This document shows positions 20,851-32,412 of a stretch of 64,000 nt of DNA, in pieces (position 1 is the first letter of the stretch; each line of letters begins with the position of its first letter). The DNA is from Limonium bicolor. Taxonomy: Eukaryota; Streptophyta; Magnoliopsida; Caryophyllales; Plumbaginaceae. Position numbers and translations under genes: made by a program. The notes beneath the pieces were generated by a model. That model saw nothing but the letters and a program-made list of their open reading frames with translations. It ran no database searches and was not told the origin of the DNA. Where the stretch lies: the NCBI GenBank assembly GCA_023374045.1, contig CM041776.1:42476171-42540170 (forward strand). The letters are read 5' to 3'.

Positions 20851-21017
20851 AGGTTTGGGGAAAGAGAAACTTAAGAATCATATTATGGTGCAGATAGTCT
20901 TGAAAGAGCTTCCATGACCTGTAGCCTAAAAAATATCAGAAGATGTAGAAGGTTTGGGAAAGAGAAACTTAAGAATCATATTATGGTGCAGATAATCTTG
21001 AAAGAGCTTCCATGACC
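20851..21017 (+). repeat. 68-bp direct duplication, left arm
   Basis: Two copies of a sequence starting AGGTTTGGG and ending GAGCTTCCATGACC are separated by about 31 bp. The pair is preserved in the right arm (about 51719-51887). Confidence 0.85.
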
Positions 21018-22539
21018 GTGAACAAAAACGAGCTTAAAACGTGATAGATATTTATTGGTCTTTTTTTTCTCAGTGGAGCCCACTAATCTAATCATTCTTC
21101 TCTTCTCATTAGTTAACCACAAGGAGATTGTTTATAACGTAGCATTTCTTGTGTCTGATCACTTTTGCTCGCGGGGATTGAACACCCCAAAGATAACTTA
21201 TCTCACGTTTACGATCGAAAGAAACCCTTTCAAATTCTTGGAATCACAACATCCCATAGAGTCCCCAAACCTCTACGATGTTTGTTGTATCTGAGGTCAA
21301 CAATCTAGTCATCTTTTAAATTGAAAAATTCTTCCCTCGATTACCTAATCAAAACGAGGCAGTGATTAGAATCCTCCTTAAATAGGTGTTCCACGGAAAG
21401 AGTGAAACTGAGGCCATATGTGCCTATGTTTAGAAGTCAATTGATATGTTCAAATGTTGTTACATTTCCTCAATTTCTCAATTTCTTTAGTGTTTCCTTA
21501 TGTTATGTACTTATGGACTGGTTATGCCTTCTCTGTCATTCTATAAGGAGAAGCTCGATGAGCATTACCATGGTGTTACGTCCTTTCAAGTCATGAGAGT
21601 ATGAACTGAAGATAGAAGAGGTTTATTAGAAGTCAAATGTTGATTAGCGAACATGTAACGATTGGTTCTACATTTAGGTGACAACCTCAATAGATTGAAG
21701 CTGGATACAGAAGATTGTAAATATAAGAACTGAGAAGAAACTGGAGAATCCTACAACTGAGATAAGGAAGATTGTACAAGATAAAGATGATGTTGTTGAG
21801 GTTCCATCATTGTAACCTTCTTACAAGGTTCGCACCTCACCTTTTCAAGGAGGATAATGCACCCAAAGCCAATTCGAATGAGGATCCACTACCATTCCCA
21901 CCGAGTGAGAAAAAACTTAGATGCACAATTTGGGAAGTTCCTTGTTTTCCTTAAGCAAATTAGTATTGTTGCATTTGTAGATGTTCTATAAATTGGGAAC
22001 AGGTGGTACTTGCACTGAAATAGCTCTAGCGGAGATTATCCTTAGTGATGATATATAACATTTGGTCTTCAAAGCCTGGTTATTTGCAAAGGACAAACAA
22101 TACAATACTAGATTGATTGTTTGTTTAGATGGCTCGATCATTCCTCCAAGGTCATTGATACCCCTCCCCCTCTAGTGCTTAATGCAATTCTAGGTTTTAC
22201 AAGTCTATTTGTCTCTCTTTCTAAGGGATAATATATTTCAACCATTTACTTTGTGGATTCAATGAAGAAGAAATAGAAGTGAGTTTGAGAAGCAGACATT
22301 TTCACCCCATTGGAAACCTAAGGACTTGTTTATTTCTTTCTTTGGATGTGTTTCTTCCAAAACCCAACATGGCATTCCTGGTATCCTGATTATCTGGTCT
22401 AGTAAAAAATCTTAAAAATGGATAGCTCATGAGAGGTAACTAGATGACTCTATCCCTTTACTTTACTTTTGGTAGCTTCATAGGAGATAAAGATGGGAAG
22501 CTTCATAGGAGGTAACCTAGTTCTTCCAAGGTAGGTTGC

Positions 22540-23080
22540 TAGCGATTGTACGTTACCAGATAGCGTAGAGCTTTCCTGGTCCATAAACATGGGGTGTTTA
22601 CGAGACTCTGGATAGGGCGGAGCATTGTCCAAGACTGAGAACACATGATGCTATCGGATAGCGTAGAGCATTGTTTGGGTCCGTAAACATGGGGTGTTTA
22701 CAAGGTCTAGAGAGCATAGAGAATTGTCTAAGACATAGAATCGGATAGCGTGGAGTATTGTCCGGTACTGGGGTTTGAATAGAGTTGAGCATTGTCCAAG
22801 GTAGAGAACACTAGATGTTACTAGATAACATAGAGAATTGTTCAAGACACAGAACACTAGATGTTACTAATTACCGTGAAGCATTGTTTGATCCGTAAAC
22901 ACAAGGTGTTTACGGGGGTCTAGATAGCGCGGAGCATTGTCCAAGACAAAGAACCCAGAAAGTTATCGGATAGCGCAAAGCACTCTCCGGGTTTGTAAAC
23001 ACGGGGTGTTTACAGGGGTTTGGATAGCGTGAAGAATTGTCCAAGACAGAGAACACAGGATGTTACCAGATAGTGACCCT
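22540..23080 (+). repeat. minisatellite with hairpin-forming GTAAACAC/GTGTTTAC cores, left arm
   Basis: Degenerate units combine GATAGCGTAGAGCATTGTCC, AAGACAGAGAACAC and a CGTAAACATGGGGTGTTTAC core. The core is an inverted repeat (GTAAACA / TGTTTAC). Unit order is irregular, as in an ageing higher-order array. The mirror copy is at about 49640-50165, with small rearrangements. Confidence 0.75.
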
Positions 23081-23681
23081 GGTGCCCCACGTGTTCATGG
23101 TGCGTTAAATCGATCGAGGACCATAAGGGCTTCCTTATGAGTCATGGCCAAGGGTCGGGGACTGGGTTGTCGTGAAACCTGCATTATTAATGAAGGCTAG
23201 CTAGCTGGGCAAGTGCAAGTACATTGTATAATATAGACATGTCATAAGCGTGTATGAGTCATATTTATTTAAAGTAACATAAATAATACATTATATATTT
23301 TATGAGGAATAAGTATGAAGGATGAAGCACTGGGAGTGAACGATATACATGAGGTTGGTGGAAACTTGGCGATTCGACTATCGAGGTCGAGTAATTTGGG
23401 TGATGCTCGGTTGGGGCTAAGTCCCCCGACGAGATTTTTGCGCTTATATAGTTGTCATACCCTTGCGGTTGTTACTTGCTACGACGGTTGCGGCAGTTTC
23501 CCTTTTGGAACCCCTTTGCCAATTTCGGAAGGTGTCACTGAATGATATCTTTTGCTTTGAGGACGATAGGTTCCTTCCGTCTAGGTGGGGTTCTTCTTGG
23601 GGATTTTCGTTGCAGGGGTTTTTAGGGCGGTGCCATTTTTGGAGGTTTTCTTCTTCGTGGTGGAGAAAGCTTAGCACTAGA

Positions 23682-24110
23682 TGTTAGAGTGTAATCCCAG
23701 TTAGGGGTTTAGATTAACTCTGAGGGAGTGAGGTATGAGACTTGTGACATGCAGTTAATAGTAAAGAGGGAGAGAAAATATATACGTGGTTCGATCGTAA
23801 ATGATCTAGTCCACGGGAGGTTGATGAGGTTCTTAGTAAGCTTGAGAGAATATGAGTGAAGAGAGAGAGAGAGAGAGCACAAGGGTGACCAAATTATTGT
23901 AAATCATGCACATGTTTTGTGAGGGGACTGATGAGCTAGCTTGCTTTCGTGGCTTGTTAGCAATTTTCTAGCCAGATTGGTAACGTAGGCTACCCCTAAG
24001 TGAAGTAAGGATGGTGTCATCTAGAGGAAGCTTTGCCGATCGATGAAGGTTGCTTTCTCTTTCAGTTTGTGCTTATCTGTGTCAGGTGAAAGACATATCA
24101 ATCTTGGGAT
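23682..24110 (+). mobile_element. possible copia-type LTR fragment, left arm
   Basis: It begins TGTTAGAGTGTAATCCCAG and contains TACGTGGTTCGAT followed by AGTCCACGGG, a combination commonly seen in LTRs of plant Ty1/copia elements. No 3' end, target duplication or internal region was identified, so this is a tentative call. The right-arm equivalent is about 48560-49024. Confidence 0.35.
23860..23878 (+). repeat. short (GA)n microsatellite, left arm
   Basis: About 18-19 bp of GA repeats. The corresponding (CT)n tract in the right arm (about 48802-48847) is about 46 bp. Confidence 0.9.
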
Positions 24111-24192
24111 ATTAATGGAGTGTGCCAGGGAGGCTCGTGATTCGAAGTGATAAGTTTTCAGATGAGATTGATGAGATAGAACAGTGCAACGT

Positions 24193-26478
24193 TGATAAGT
24201 GTAAAATGTATCCGCTTTTAGGGCTATAATTCACTCTATATTTGCAATAATTTATGCTATATTTCTCATTTATCATACATTTTCTCTTTTTTTTTTGTTT
24301 TGATGTTAGCTGATACATTTATATGTCAAATGCAGGTAAAACTCATGGGATTTCATTCTTCACTTCACTAGCTTCGCAAAGCAACAAACGGGGAGCAAAA
24401 CAAAGTCCAAACGAAGAATCTAGACCCTGTTTCGATGGATCGCTAAATTGTCTCTTGTTCTGGTGAGTTGTCCAGCTAACTGACCCAGACACACCATTCT
24501 TGTTCGGATTTCCCACCCGGACATAGGTCAAGACGCCTCTAAAATGATCTATTTTGAATGTTTCAAGTGTCTGGGTCAAATGTTCGAATTTCCCACCAGG
24601 ACATGTCATAAGGACGAATATATTTACAACCACGAGTGAAGATTTCATGGAGAATTGCTTATATATTCTTGTCCGGCCAAGCTGTTTGGTTTTCCCACGT
24701 AGACACCTCACCCGGACGTCTCTAAGTCACGTCTGGCTCTTCTACGCGGACATCCAACCAGAACGCGAGTAAAGAAGCAGTCCCTGGAGCGTCGTGTTAC
24801 AGAAAGGATAGAAATTAATATATAAATCCGATCGATTCAACCAACAAGGGGAGATCAAGCCCTACACGCCATTCTCCAATAACATTCACATCACCACCAT
24901 AGCCATCCACCCATCATACTCCATTATCTCCACCAATCCATCCATCCTTTCTCGATCGTCCACCACCAACATTCATCCGCACACCATCAATCTGTCATCA
25001 CCAATATCCACACTCCACCAATCCATCATCACCAAAGTCAATCCATACTACCGTCCACCATCTTTCATTCATCACACACCAGATTTAGAGGGAGGCGCAG
25101 GTCTGCCACACCAGGTGATAAGGGATGCAATAGTGCTATTTCAAGGTCTTTATTCACCTTCATTTTTATTTGGTGCATAACTTCTTTCACCACTTTATGG
25201 AGTACTTTGTGATTATTAGTGAGCTTATACTTTTGACATATTTGAATAGGTAAATACTCATGTGAGTACATTTTGAAAGCTTAAATTAAGGATGCATCAA
25301 TTTTTGAGCACTTCGGGAAGGATGTCAAGCCAACGGGAAGCACCAGGAGAATTTCAGCACAAAGAAGAACTTCCTGGACTCGATCGACCTTGGAAGCCGA
25401 CCCTAGGAGGGTCGGTCCGACCTTTTCCAAATCTCCCGCAACACATTGGAGTTGACCGACCTTAGGACCGACCCTGGTAAGGTTGGTCGAGCTTAAAAAT
25501 GTCACGTGCTTCCCTCACTAGAGAGTCCGGCCGACCCACAAGACCGACCTTGGCAAGATCGGTCGGACGAAAATCTGCCCAGATTGATGTTTTAAAATGC
25601 TGAATTTTGGGGCATCCTTCCTCATTCATTACCACCCATGATACCAGCTAGAAAGAGGAGAGAGAGTGGTGAAAATAAGGGAGAAAAGAAGAGGAGAAAA
25701 GAAGAGGAAAGGAGGAAAAGAGATTGAAGATTCAACCTCCATTGAAGCTCAAGAGCTCCTCCCATGGCTAATTCTCCCTCTTCCATTCTCTTTCCTTTAT
25801 TAATGGCTGAGTAATTTCATTTGTACCCTAGGATGGGGCTTGACCCTATTTTTTCTCATTAAATGCTAGAAACCTGACTCATTTAATACTCTTGTTTTAT
25901 TCTCTTCAATATCAATTAATGCTTTAAATTGATCTCTTATTGCATTTATGGTGGTTCCATTCTACATTTGAGTTTGAGTTTGGAATTTTACTAAAAGGGG
26001 GATAAACCCTCACTTTTGCTCTCTTGATTTTGCGGTAAAATCTTAGGGCTATTGTTTAAGAGTGTTTGCTTAGTGCTACTTAGTGACTTAAACCTCCTTT
26101 AATTAAGGGTTTGACTAATTAGGTAAGAATAGATTTTCCATTATTTGGAGATTCATGAGTTGAGCTCTAATGGACAATGAGTTAAGGTTTTGAGATTCTT
26201 TGGGTGATTTAGGTGATTCCCCACTATCATAGGGTACTCTTCCACCCATTCCATTAAACAACCAATTTACTATTTTATTTTTTTCCATTGACAAACAACC
26301 AAGCTTGCCTCCAGCTAAGCCCCCATTTACTGTTTTTGTTCACATTTTACTAAAGTACCGAATCTTAGGATTTAGAAACCATTTCCTTGTGGATACAACA
26401 CTTGTTATATTGCAACGAAGTGGGTGCACTTGCCCGTTTAGCTAGGTTTAATTACTTATGTTAGTAATTTTCCCAACA
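24193..26478 (+). repeat. 5' LTR of the Athila-like element, left arm
   Basis: It starts TGATAAGTGTAAAATG and ends TTTTCCCAACA, 2,286 bp, immediately before the primer binding site. It contains three or so hairpin-forming units with GACCGACCTT...AAGG(T/A)CGGTCG between about 25378 and 25566. The right-arm counterpart is 46204-48487. With no 3' LTR in the window its insertion age cannot be estimated internally. Confidence 0.85.
25378..25566 (+). repeat. hairpin-prone GACCGACC/GGTCGGTC units in the Athila LTR
   Basis: About three units spaced near 70 bp have inverted GACCGACC and GGTCGG(T/A)C halves around TTGG or TAGG cores. A very similar motif makes up the six-unit array in the unrelated solo LTR at 30838-31240. 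Right-arm equivalent about 47105-47300. Confidence 0.75.
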
Positions 26479-29400
26479 AGTTTATGGCGTCGTTGTCGGG
26501 GAAATTGATAGTTTCTATCATTTCCCCCCAGTTTCAGTATTTTAGTTTTTGTGTATTTAGTACTTTTATCTTGTTTATTTTCTGTTGGAACCCAAGGTTT
26601 TACTGATAAGGCAACAGAGTAAGTCTGGTGACGGAAGAAGTATCACTGATAATAGCATCAGGGTAAGTCTGGGACGAAGGAGTCTGACTGCGGAAGGAGT
26701 TTGTTTTGAGAAATATTCTCCTTGAAAATTCTAGAAGCTATAAGTCGAACCTCTACTGGTAAAACGTGGAGAAAAACAAGGAAATAACTTTCACACACGT
26801 TCAAATATGACCAGGCCCGAAAATCAAGGCAATCAAGGTAAAAGAGCGCGAGAATGAGTCCCACTACAGAGCTGCTGAGATATTTCCCGCCCAATGCGTA
26901 GTGGGAAATCGTGGGAGGTCGTGGAAACACCATTTTACACATCATGTGAGCAGTTACTTGGGGTTTTATCAGTATTTAAGCTTGTAGAAGTCATTTGTAA
27001 TACTTGGGGCTTTCACTTCCACATTTTGAGAGAGAGAGAGAGAGAGAGTCATATTGAGAGATATCATTTTCGAGAGATCTTAGTGAGACTTTATCATTTC
27101 ATCTTAGGTATTTATTACCTATAGAGCACACAAAACACCCCTTTATTCCTTATTACGCATTGATCTACGACTAGAGTAGAGCGAGTGTTGGATGAGACAG
27201 AATACCTTTGTCGAATCCCAAGATAGGAAGCTAGATTGTAATTCATATTGAATTTCAATATAATCAGAATCCTATCTTGTCAATTTTACACAAAAAGCTT
27301 CCGCATTATCTCCTTGGCAAATACTTGTCTCCAAGCAGAGTTGGTCTGAGACTAACACCTCAGACCTACTCGATCACCACCCCGATCCTATCAAGTGGTA
27401 TCAGAGCCTGCGTTGGCTGACAAATCTCTCAAGATTGAAGAAATTTCCTACTCAGAAAAGGATGAGTCAGGCACCACCAGTTTGATGTGCTTGATGGCTC
27501 ACAATGGTAAGAAAACCGTTCATGATCAGGTAAGCGAGACTCCCTCTGCAATGAAATGTTATGGATATGTGGTTATGGTAGTCATATGGACTCTTCTTGT
27601 AATAAACTTTGTCATGATTTGTCATTTAATATATCTCGTGTGTCTGCAATTATCAAAGCTCGTGATCTTTACTATAATAGTTCTTCATCATCGTTTAAGA
27701 GGGGACCCAAGTACATTTGGGTTCCCGAAACTAACCAGTAGCTTTTTACAAACAGAGTGGCTCGGAACAATGACTCTTTGATTTCTGGATAGTGGTTGTT
27801 CAAGATATATGACATGAAACCAAGTTGAGTTTACGACTCACTCTGACCATCAAGGGGGAAAGGTTACTTTTAGAGACTAACATGTAAGAAAAACCATAAG
27901 AATTGGCTCCATTGGTAACCCCTCTTTATTTAAAGTTTATAATGTTTACTTAATTTTTATTTTAGGACATAGTCTCTCAAGTGTCTCTCAAATTTGTGAT
28001 TTCTCTAATCTTATGTTATAAGATTTATGACTCTATCACTCGTGATCGTAAGGAAATATGGTTTATGACTCTAATACTGGTGATCTTAGGCAATATGACA
28101 CGTGTTGATATGAATATCCTATATATATATATATATATATGAAATCACGTGCAGAAAGCAAGCAGACTCGGTCTGTGAATCATGTACCGAAGTAAGCCGA
28201 TTATCTCTATGAATCTTGTGCAGAAAGCAAGCTAACTTGCTCCAGATTCAAGTACTTTGAAGACTACGGTATTTTTGATCAAAATGTTACCATTTTGTAT
28301 GATAATACCAGCTAAGGTCATCAAATTCTATAAATTCCATGCTCGCACTAAATTATAAAATGAGTTCTCATTTCTTACAAGATTATGTGGAGATGAACTT
28401 AATCTAATTAAACTAAGTTTCCACAGACTCCATCTTGCTGATATCATCACCAAGGCCTCACCCATGTTTGCATTAGAGCTCTTTCGCACATACCATGGCA
28501 TGACTCGTTTTGATTGAGGGTGGTTGTATCTCCTCTCCCTCTTAGAGGCAGAGTTTGGGTACTCAGGTATAGCCTCTCACCCAGACTCTCTTTGGTTAAG
28601 TAGTTCAACTAAACTTTGTCCATAAATGTTTTTTTAAAAACTCGTGAAATACCCCAAACTTAAAAATGGTGATTAAATTATTCTAATATAGTATTTACGG
28701 GCCTAATAGTGCCTAGTAATTTTGGTAAGGAAAATAAATCCAAAGAGATAAAGAAACGCTTAGAAAGCGGAAAACGCTAACTAAGCGTTAAAAACCATAG
28801 GAGGTATGAGACCTCGGTTAGCGTATTATATGGATTCTAAAGGTTTAATAAGACCTAAATAATATGTGGGGAATAAATCCTGAAGAAAATGGGTCCAAAT
28901 AATGTATTAAAATGCTAATAGAGCTTTAACGCACGTTTTTCGAGAAAACCCAAAGACGTGATTTTAAGTGGTCAAACGAACCCGTAAAATTATAATTCAT
29001 TAAATAAATATTATTAAGCATTTATGAAGCTTAATAACCAATAAAATAAAGAAACGAGAAAATTCTGGAAAACGGGCCCGGTTAGTGAATAGTACCTAAA
29101 CCGGGTAAAATAACGAGCATTTTCTGTAAAAGACGAAAAACGCTCCAGCTAGTATAACAGTGGAGGCCGGTTTTTATCAGTCAAATAAACCCTCCCTCAC
29201 ACACACATTAAACTAGCTAAAAGTGATAAAGTAAAAAGGGGTACTTTACCCTTTTCTCTCACCTCACTCTCTCATTTCACTCACCCCTCTCTTTCCTTCC
29301 TTCTCCCCACCGTACTCTCCCTCTTCCTCCTCCCTTGGGCTGCGATTTTGAGAGCTCCAACAACAACAATGGCAACCTCATCTTCTCTCCCATGCTCTAC

Positions 29401-30837
29401 CTTCATTTGAGCTCCAAATGTAAAAATAATTACATATTTGTAATCCCCTCATCTTCCTCTACATTCTTCTCTTTTCAAAATCCAAAAATGAGGAAGTTCA
29501 TCTCCATGGGTTTTCCCCATTCAAAGAGAAAATGGTACCAATGGGTAGCTTGAGTCTCCTCTTTCCACTAAGGTAAAATCTACATGAAAAACTCATGTTT
29601 CCTCCATCTTGGTTCATAACCGATTTTTGCCCATTGTAATGCCTTGTTTTTTCTCTCTCTTTGAGCATAAAATCAACCTTGCAATGGTGGTGGAATCACC
29701 TTCTTGAACTAAGGGCTAAAACCCCTCCTAAAACACTCCAAAGGTAAACCCTAGAATTTGTATTCTAAACACTCCAATGAATTAATGTTAATTTAAGGGT
29801 TAGCATCTTAATTGTACTTATTTTGTGTACATTGGGTGATGGGAATGGAGTTTGGCAACTCCATTCCCCATGTAGCCGATTTGGGGCAAGAAAGAGAGAA
29901 GAAGGAGAAATGGAAAAGAAAGAAGGAATTTAGAGCCCAAGGTAAGAGCTCTTTCTTGAATGGTAAATTTAATGCATTAGAGTAATGGGTATGGGTAAAC
30001 CAATTTAAGGAACCCAAAATATTCTATTGGTATTGTAGTATTGGAATTTTGGGTATTTGTGAACTAGTATGTGAATTATAGGCCATAGAGCCAAGAGTAT
30101 TGTATATGAGTATTAATATTGTGGATTGAGGAAGTACTGATGAATTGGTATTGTATCGATTGCTGGTAGGACCCTTGTATGGGTGTGGCTAGAATAGGCA
30201 TGAATTTGGTGAGAAGGTGTATGTTGGCTAAGTAAGAAAAGTAGATGAGCTATGGCAAAATTTTGGTAAGAATATGTACAATTATGGATGACTTGGTGAA
30301 TGAGAGAACCAAGGTGTGTATTGAAGTTAGTGGAGATATTTAGTAACTATGGATTGGTACTTGTAGTATGAGGATGTGAAAGTGTAAATCTGTAGCAAGA
30401 AGTAGTATAATGCATTGGAGGAACTAGGAGAAACTAGGTGTGCTTGGAGAGCCTAAAGTGTGAAGTAAACCACTTTGTAACAGATTTTGAAAGGAGCTAG
30501 ATAATGGGAAGGATTGAGTGGAAGGTAATGTAATGAGGATATTAGTAGTGGTATTGGTAATAAGAGTATTGAATGATAAAGGTTAGGTTGAAAATTTGTT
30601 GCATTTGAGGAAAGAGCAAAATCTGTAGCATTGGTGAAATGGGAACTAGTATAAGTGTTGAGAAGAAGTGAGGGAAAATGTGTAAGTGAATGTAAGGATT
30701 GAGTAGTAAGTTTGGTGGATGAACCAAGGTGATTTAGGAAGTTTAATTAGTGTTAAATCATGCGGGGAAGTATTGGTAAAGATTGGGGAAGCAATGGGCA
30801 AAGAAACACCCAAAAACATTTTAAAACTGAAGTACTG

Positions 30838-31240
30838 GGCCGGACCGGACTTGCGACCGGACTTGCAAGTTCGGTCGAGCCTAGATTTACAAAGACGGGA
30901 AACCTTCTGGGATCGACCGACCTTGCGACCAGACTTGCAAGTTTGTCGGACCAGAAATTTCTCCCGTCAGAAACCTTCTGGAATGGACCGAACTTGCGAC
31001 CGGACTTGCAAGTTCGGTCGGCCAGAAAAATTCCCGTAATGCAAGCTACTGGAATGGACCGACCTGTGACCGGACTTGCAAGGTCGGTCGGGCTAAAATT
31101 CTCACGAAGGGAACTTACTGGAATGGACCGACCTTGGGACCGGACTTGCAAGGTCGGTTGGCCCTGGAATTTTCACCCGATGTAGCCTACTGACTTGGAC
31201 CGAACTTGCGACCGGACTTGCAAGTTCGGTCGAGTCAAAC
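30838..31240 (+). repeat. six tandem about 70-bp units, each an inverted repeat, in the solo LTR
   Basis: Each unit carries GACCGAACTTGC (or GACCGACCTTG), then GACCGGACTTGC, then AAGTTCGGTCG (or AAGGTCGGTCG). The first and last halves can pair into a hairpin. Units are separated by variable linkers ending in CTACTGGAATG or CTTCTGG. The array is absent from the right arm with the rest of this LTR. Confidence 0.88.
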
Positions 31241-32339
31241 AAAAAAAATTGTTTTATTATATGATTATAGTAATCATATATATATATGCCTATACACATA
31301 TAAGCATATGTAGGTGGTAATACACCATTAATGAAGTAGTAATGGTAAGAAAGTAAGTAAATTAGTAAGAAAACAAGTTTAAGAAGTAGTAAAGAAAAGG
31401 AAGGTTTTATAATCAAGTAAGAAAGTAATGAAGTGGTAAGTAAATATTGAAAGTATCAATGAAGGAGTAAGTTAGATCAATAATAGATCATTGATCATGC
31501 TACTCCATGTATGTATAGGAATCGAATAGTTGATCTCCAAGGAACCGGTAGTGCGAATACGACGGTGTACGGTATGATTTCTTCATGCCCTGTATCCTAA
31601 CTTGGTTACCCCGATTTGTGTGCTTATGTGATCACCAATAAGATAAATGCACGAATCGGATTTATATTGCACTTAACTGTGTTTGAACTATTTGTTCTTG
31701 TTGTATCTTCTTGAACAATTAGTTTGTATAATTCATGAAATGAATGAATGGAAATGAGAAGTATGTGTAAGTATTGTGTACCGTGTATTATGTATGTATG
31801 TATGGAAATGAAGTACTGACTTCTACTAATTCCTAACATTCTAACTCCTAACTTGAGTAATGAGTAAAATGGAATGAGTAGAAGTCCGATATAGTTTCGG
31901 CCACGCGTGAGGATAAGGAAACACAAGAGGTTGGATCCGAATCCTGGCTATAATCTTTTCCATGGACCAATTCCCTTGAATGGGTAGCATCCTGGATTAG
32001 TGGGCCACCCTAAAGCCCGTGGTGGGATGTAGTAATCCCTGCCCGGAGGTCATACCGACTTAACTGGAAGTAAAGTATGTAAGAAGTAAGTATTGCATGT
32101 GTATTGGTCTTGACTATTGTAAGTCATTGACCTGGAGCAAAAGTATTGAACACCCCGATTAACCCGGGTGTGGTAATGAAGCTAACTGGACCTTCGTATG
32201 TATTGGAGAATTGTATCTCCGTATTGCGTATTGAGTATGTAATGAGTATGTATTGTGTATGTGTATCCTGGAAGATGGTAAGTAAGTATTGTTGACTCGT
32301 ATTGTCTTCCAAGCATGTATTGTACTGTACGTATGTATG

Positions 32340-32412
32340 TATACCTTGGGTAGTATTGTAGTATCGTGAAGGAAAGCATGTAAGTATGTATGTATGTATG
32401 TATGTATGTATT
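32340..32412 (+). repeat. GTAT-rich microsatellite in the solo LTR
   Basis: Tetranucleotide GTAT repeats (seven in a row near 32382-32411) sit within a longer region rich in GTATTG and GTATGT. No gene. Confidence 0.8.

Larger units (their letters stand above)
20345..24192. other. non-coding 3' flank of INO80, left arm
   Basis: No convincing coding region is present: open frames here are short, lack recognisable domains and show no conservation beyond the arm pairing. The stretch holds a 68-bp direct duplication (20851-20918 and 20950-21017), a minisatellite (about 22540-23080), an LTR-like start at 23682 and a GA microsatellite (about 23860-23878). Confidence 0.6.

Noticed and set aside
22540..23080. 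CRISPR-like array of spaced repeats
   Set aside because: The genome is a plant, the repeats are degenerate and irregular in spacing, and the intervening segments are themselves repeated.
24343..24711. 122-residue open frame conserved in both arms (24711-24343 minus; 47964-48332 plus)
   Set aside because: Conservation simply reflects the recent arm duplication. It sits within the Athila LTR, antisense to it, and has no known domain.
30719..31185. Overlapping open frames on both strands around 30.7-31.4 kb
   Set aside because: They are produced by the six-unit hairpin array in the solo LTR and show no protein family features.
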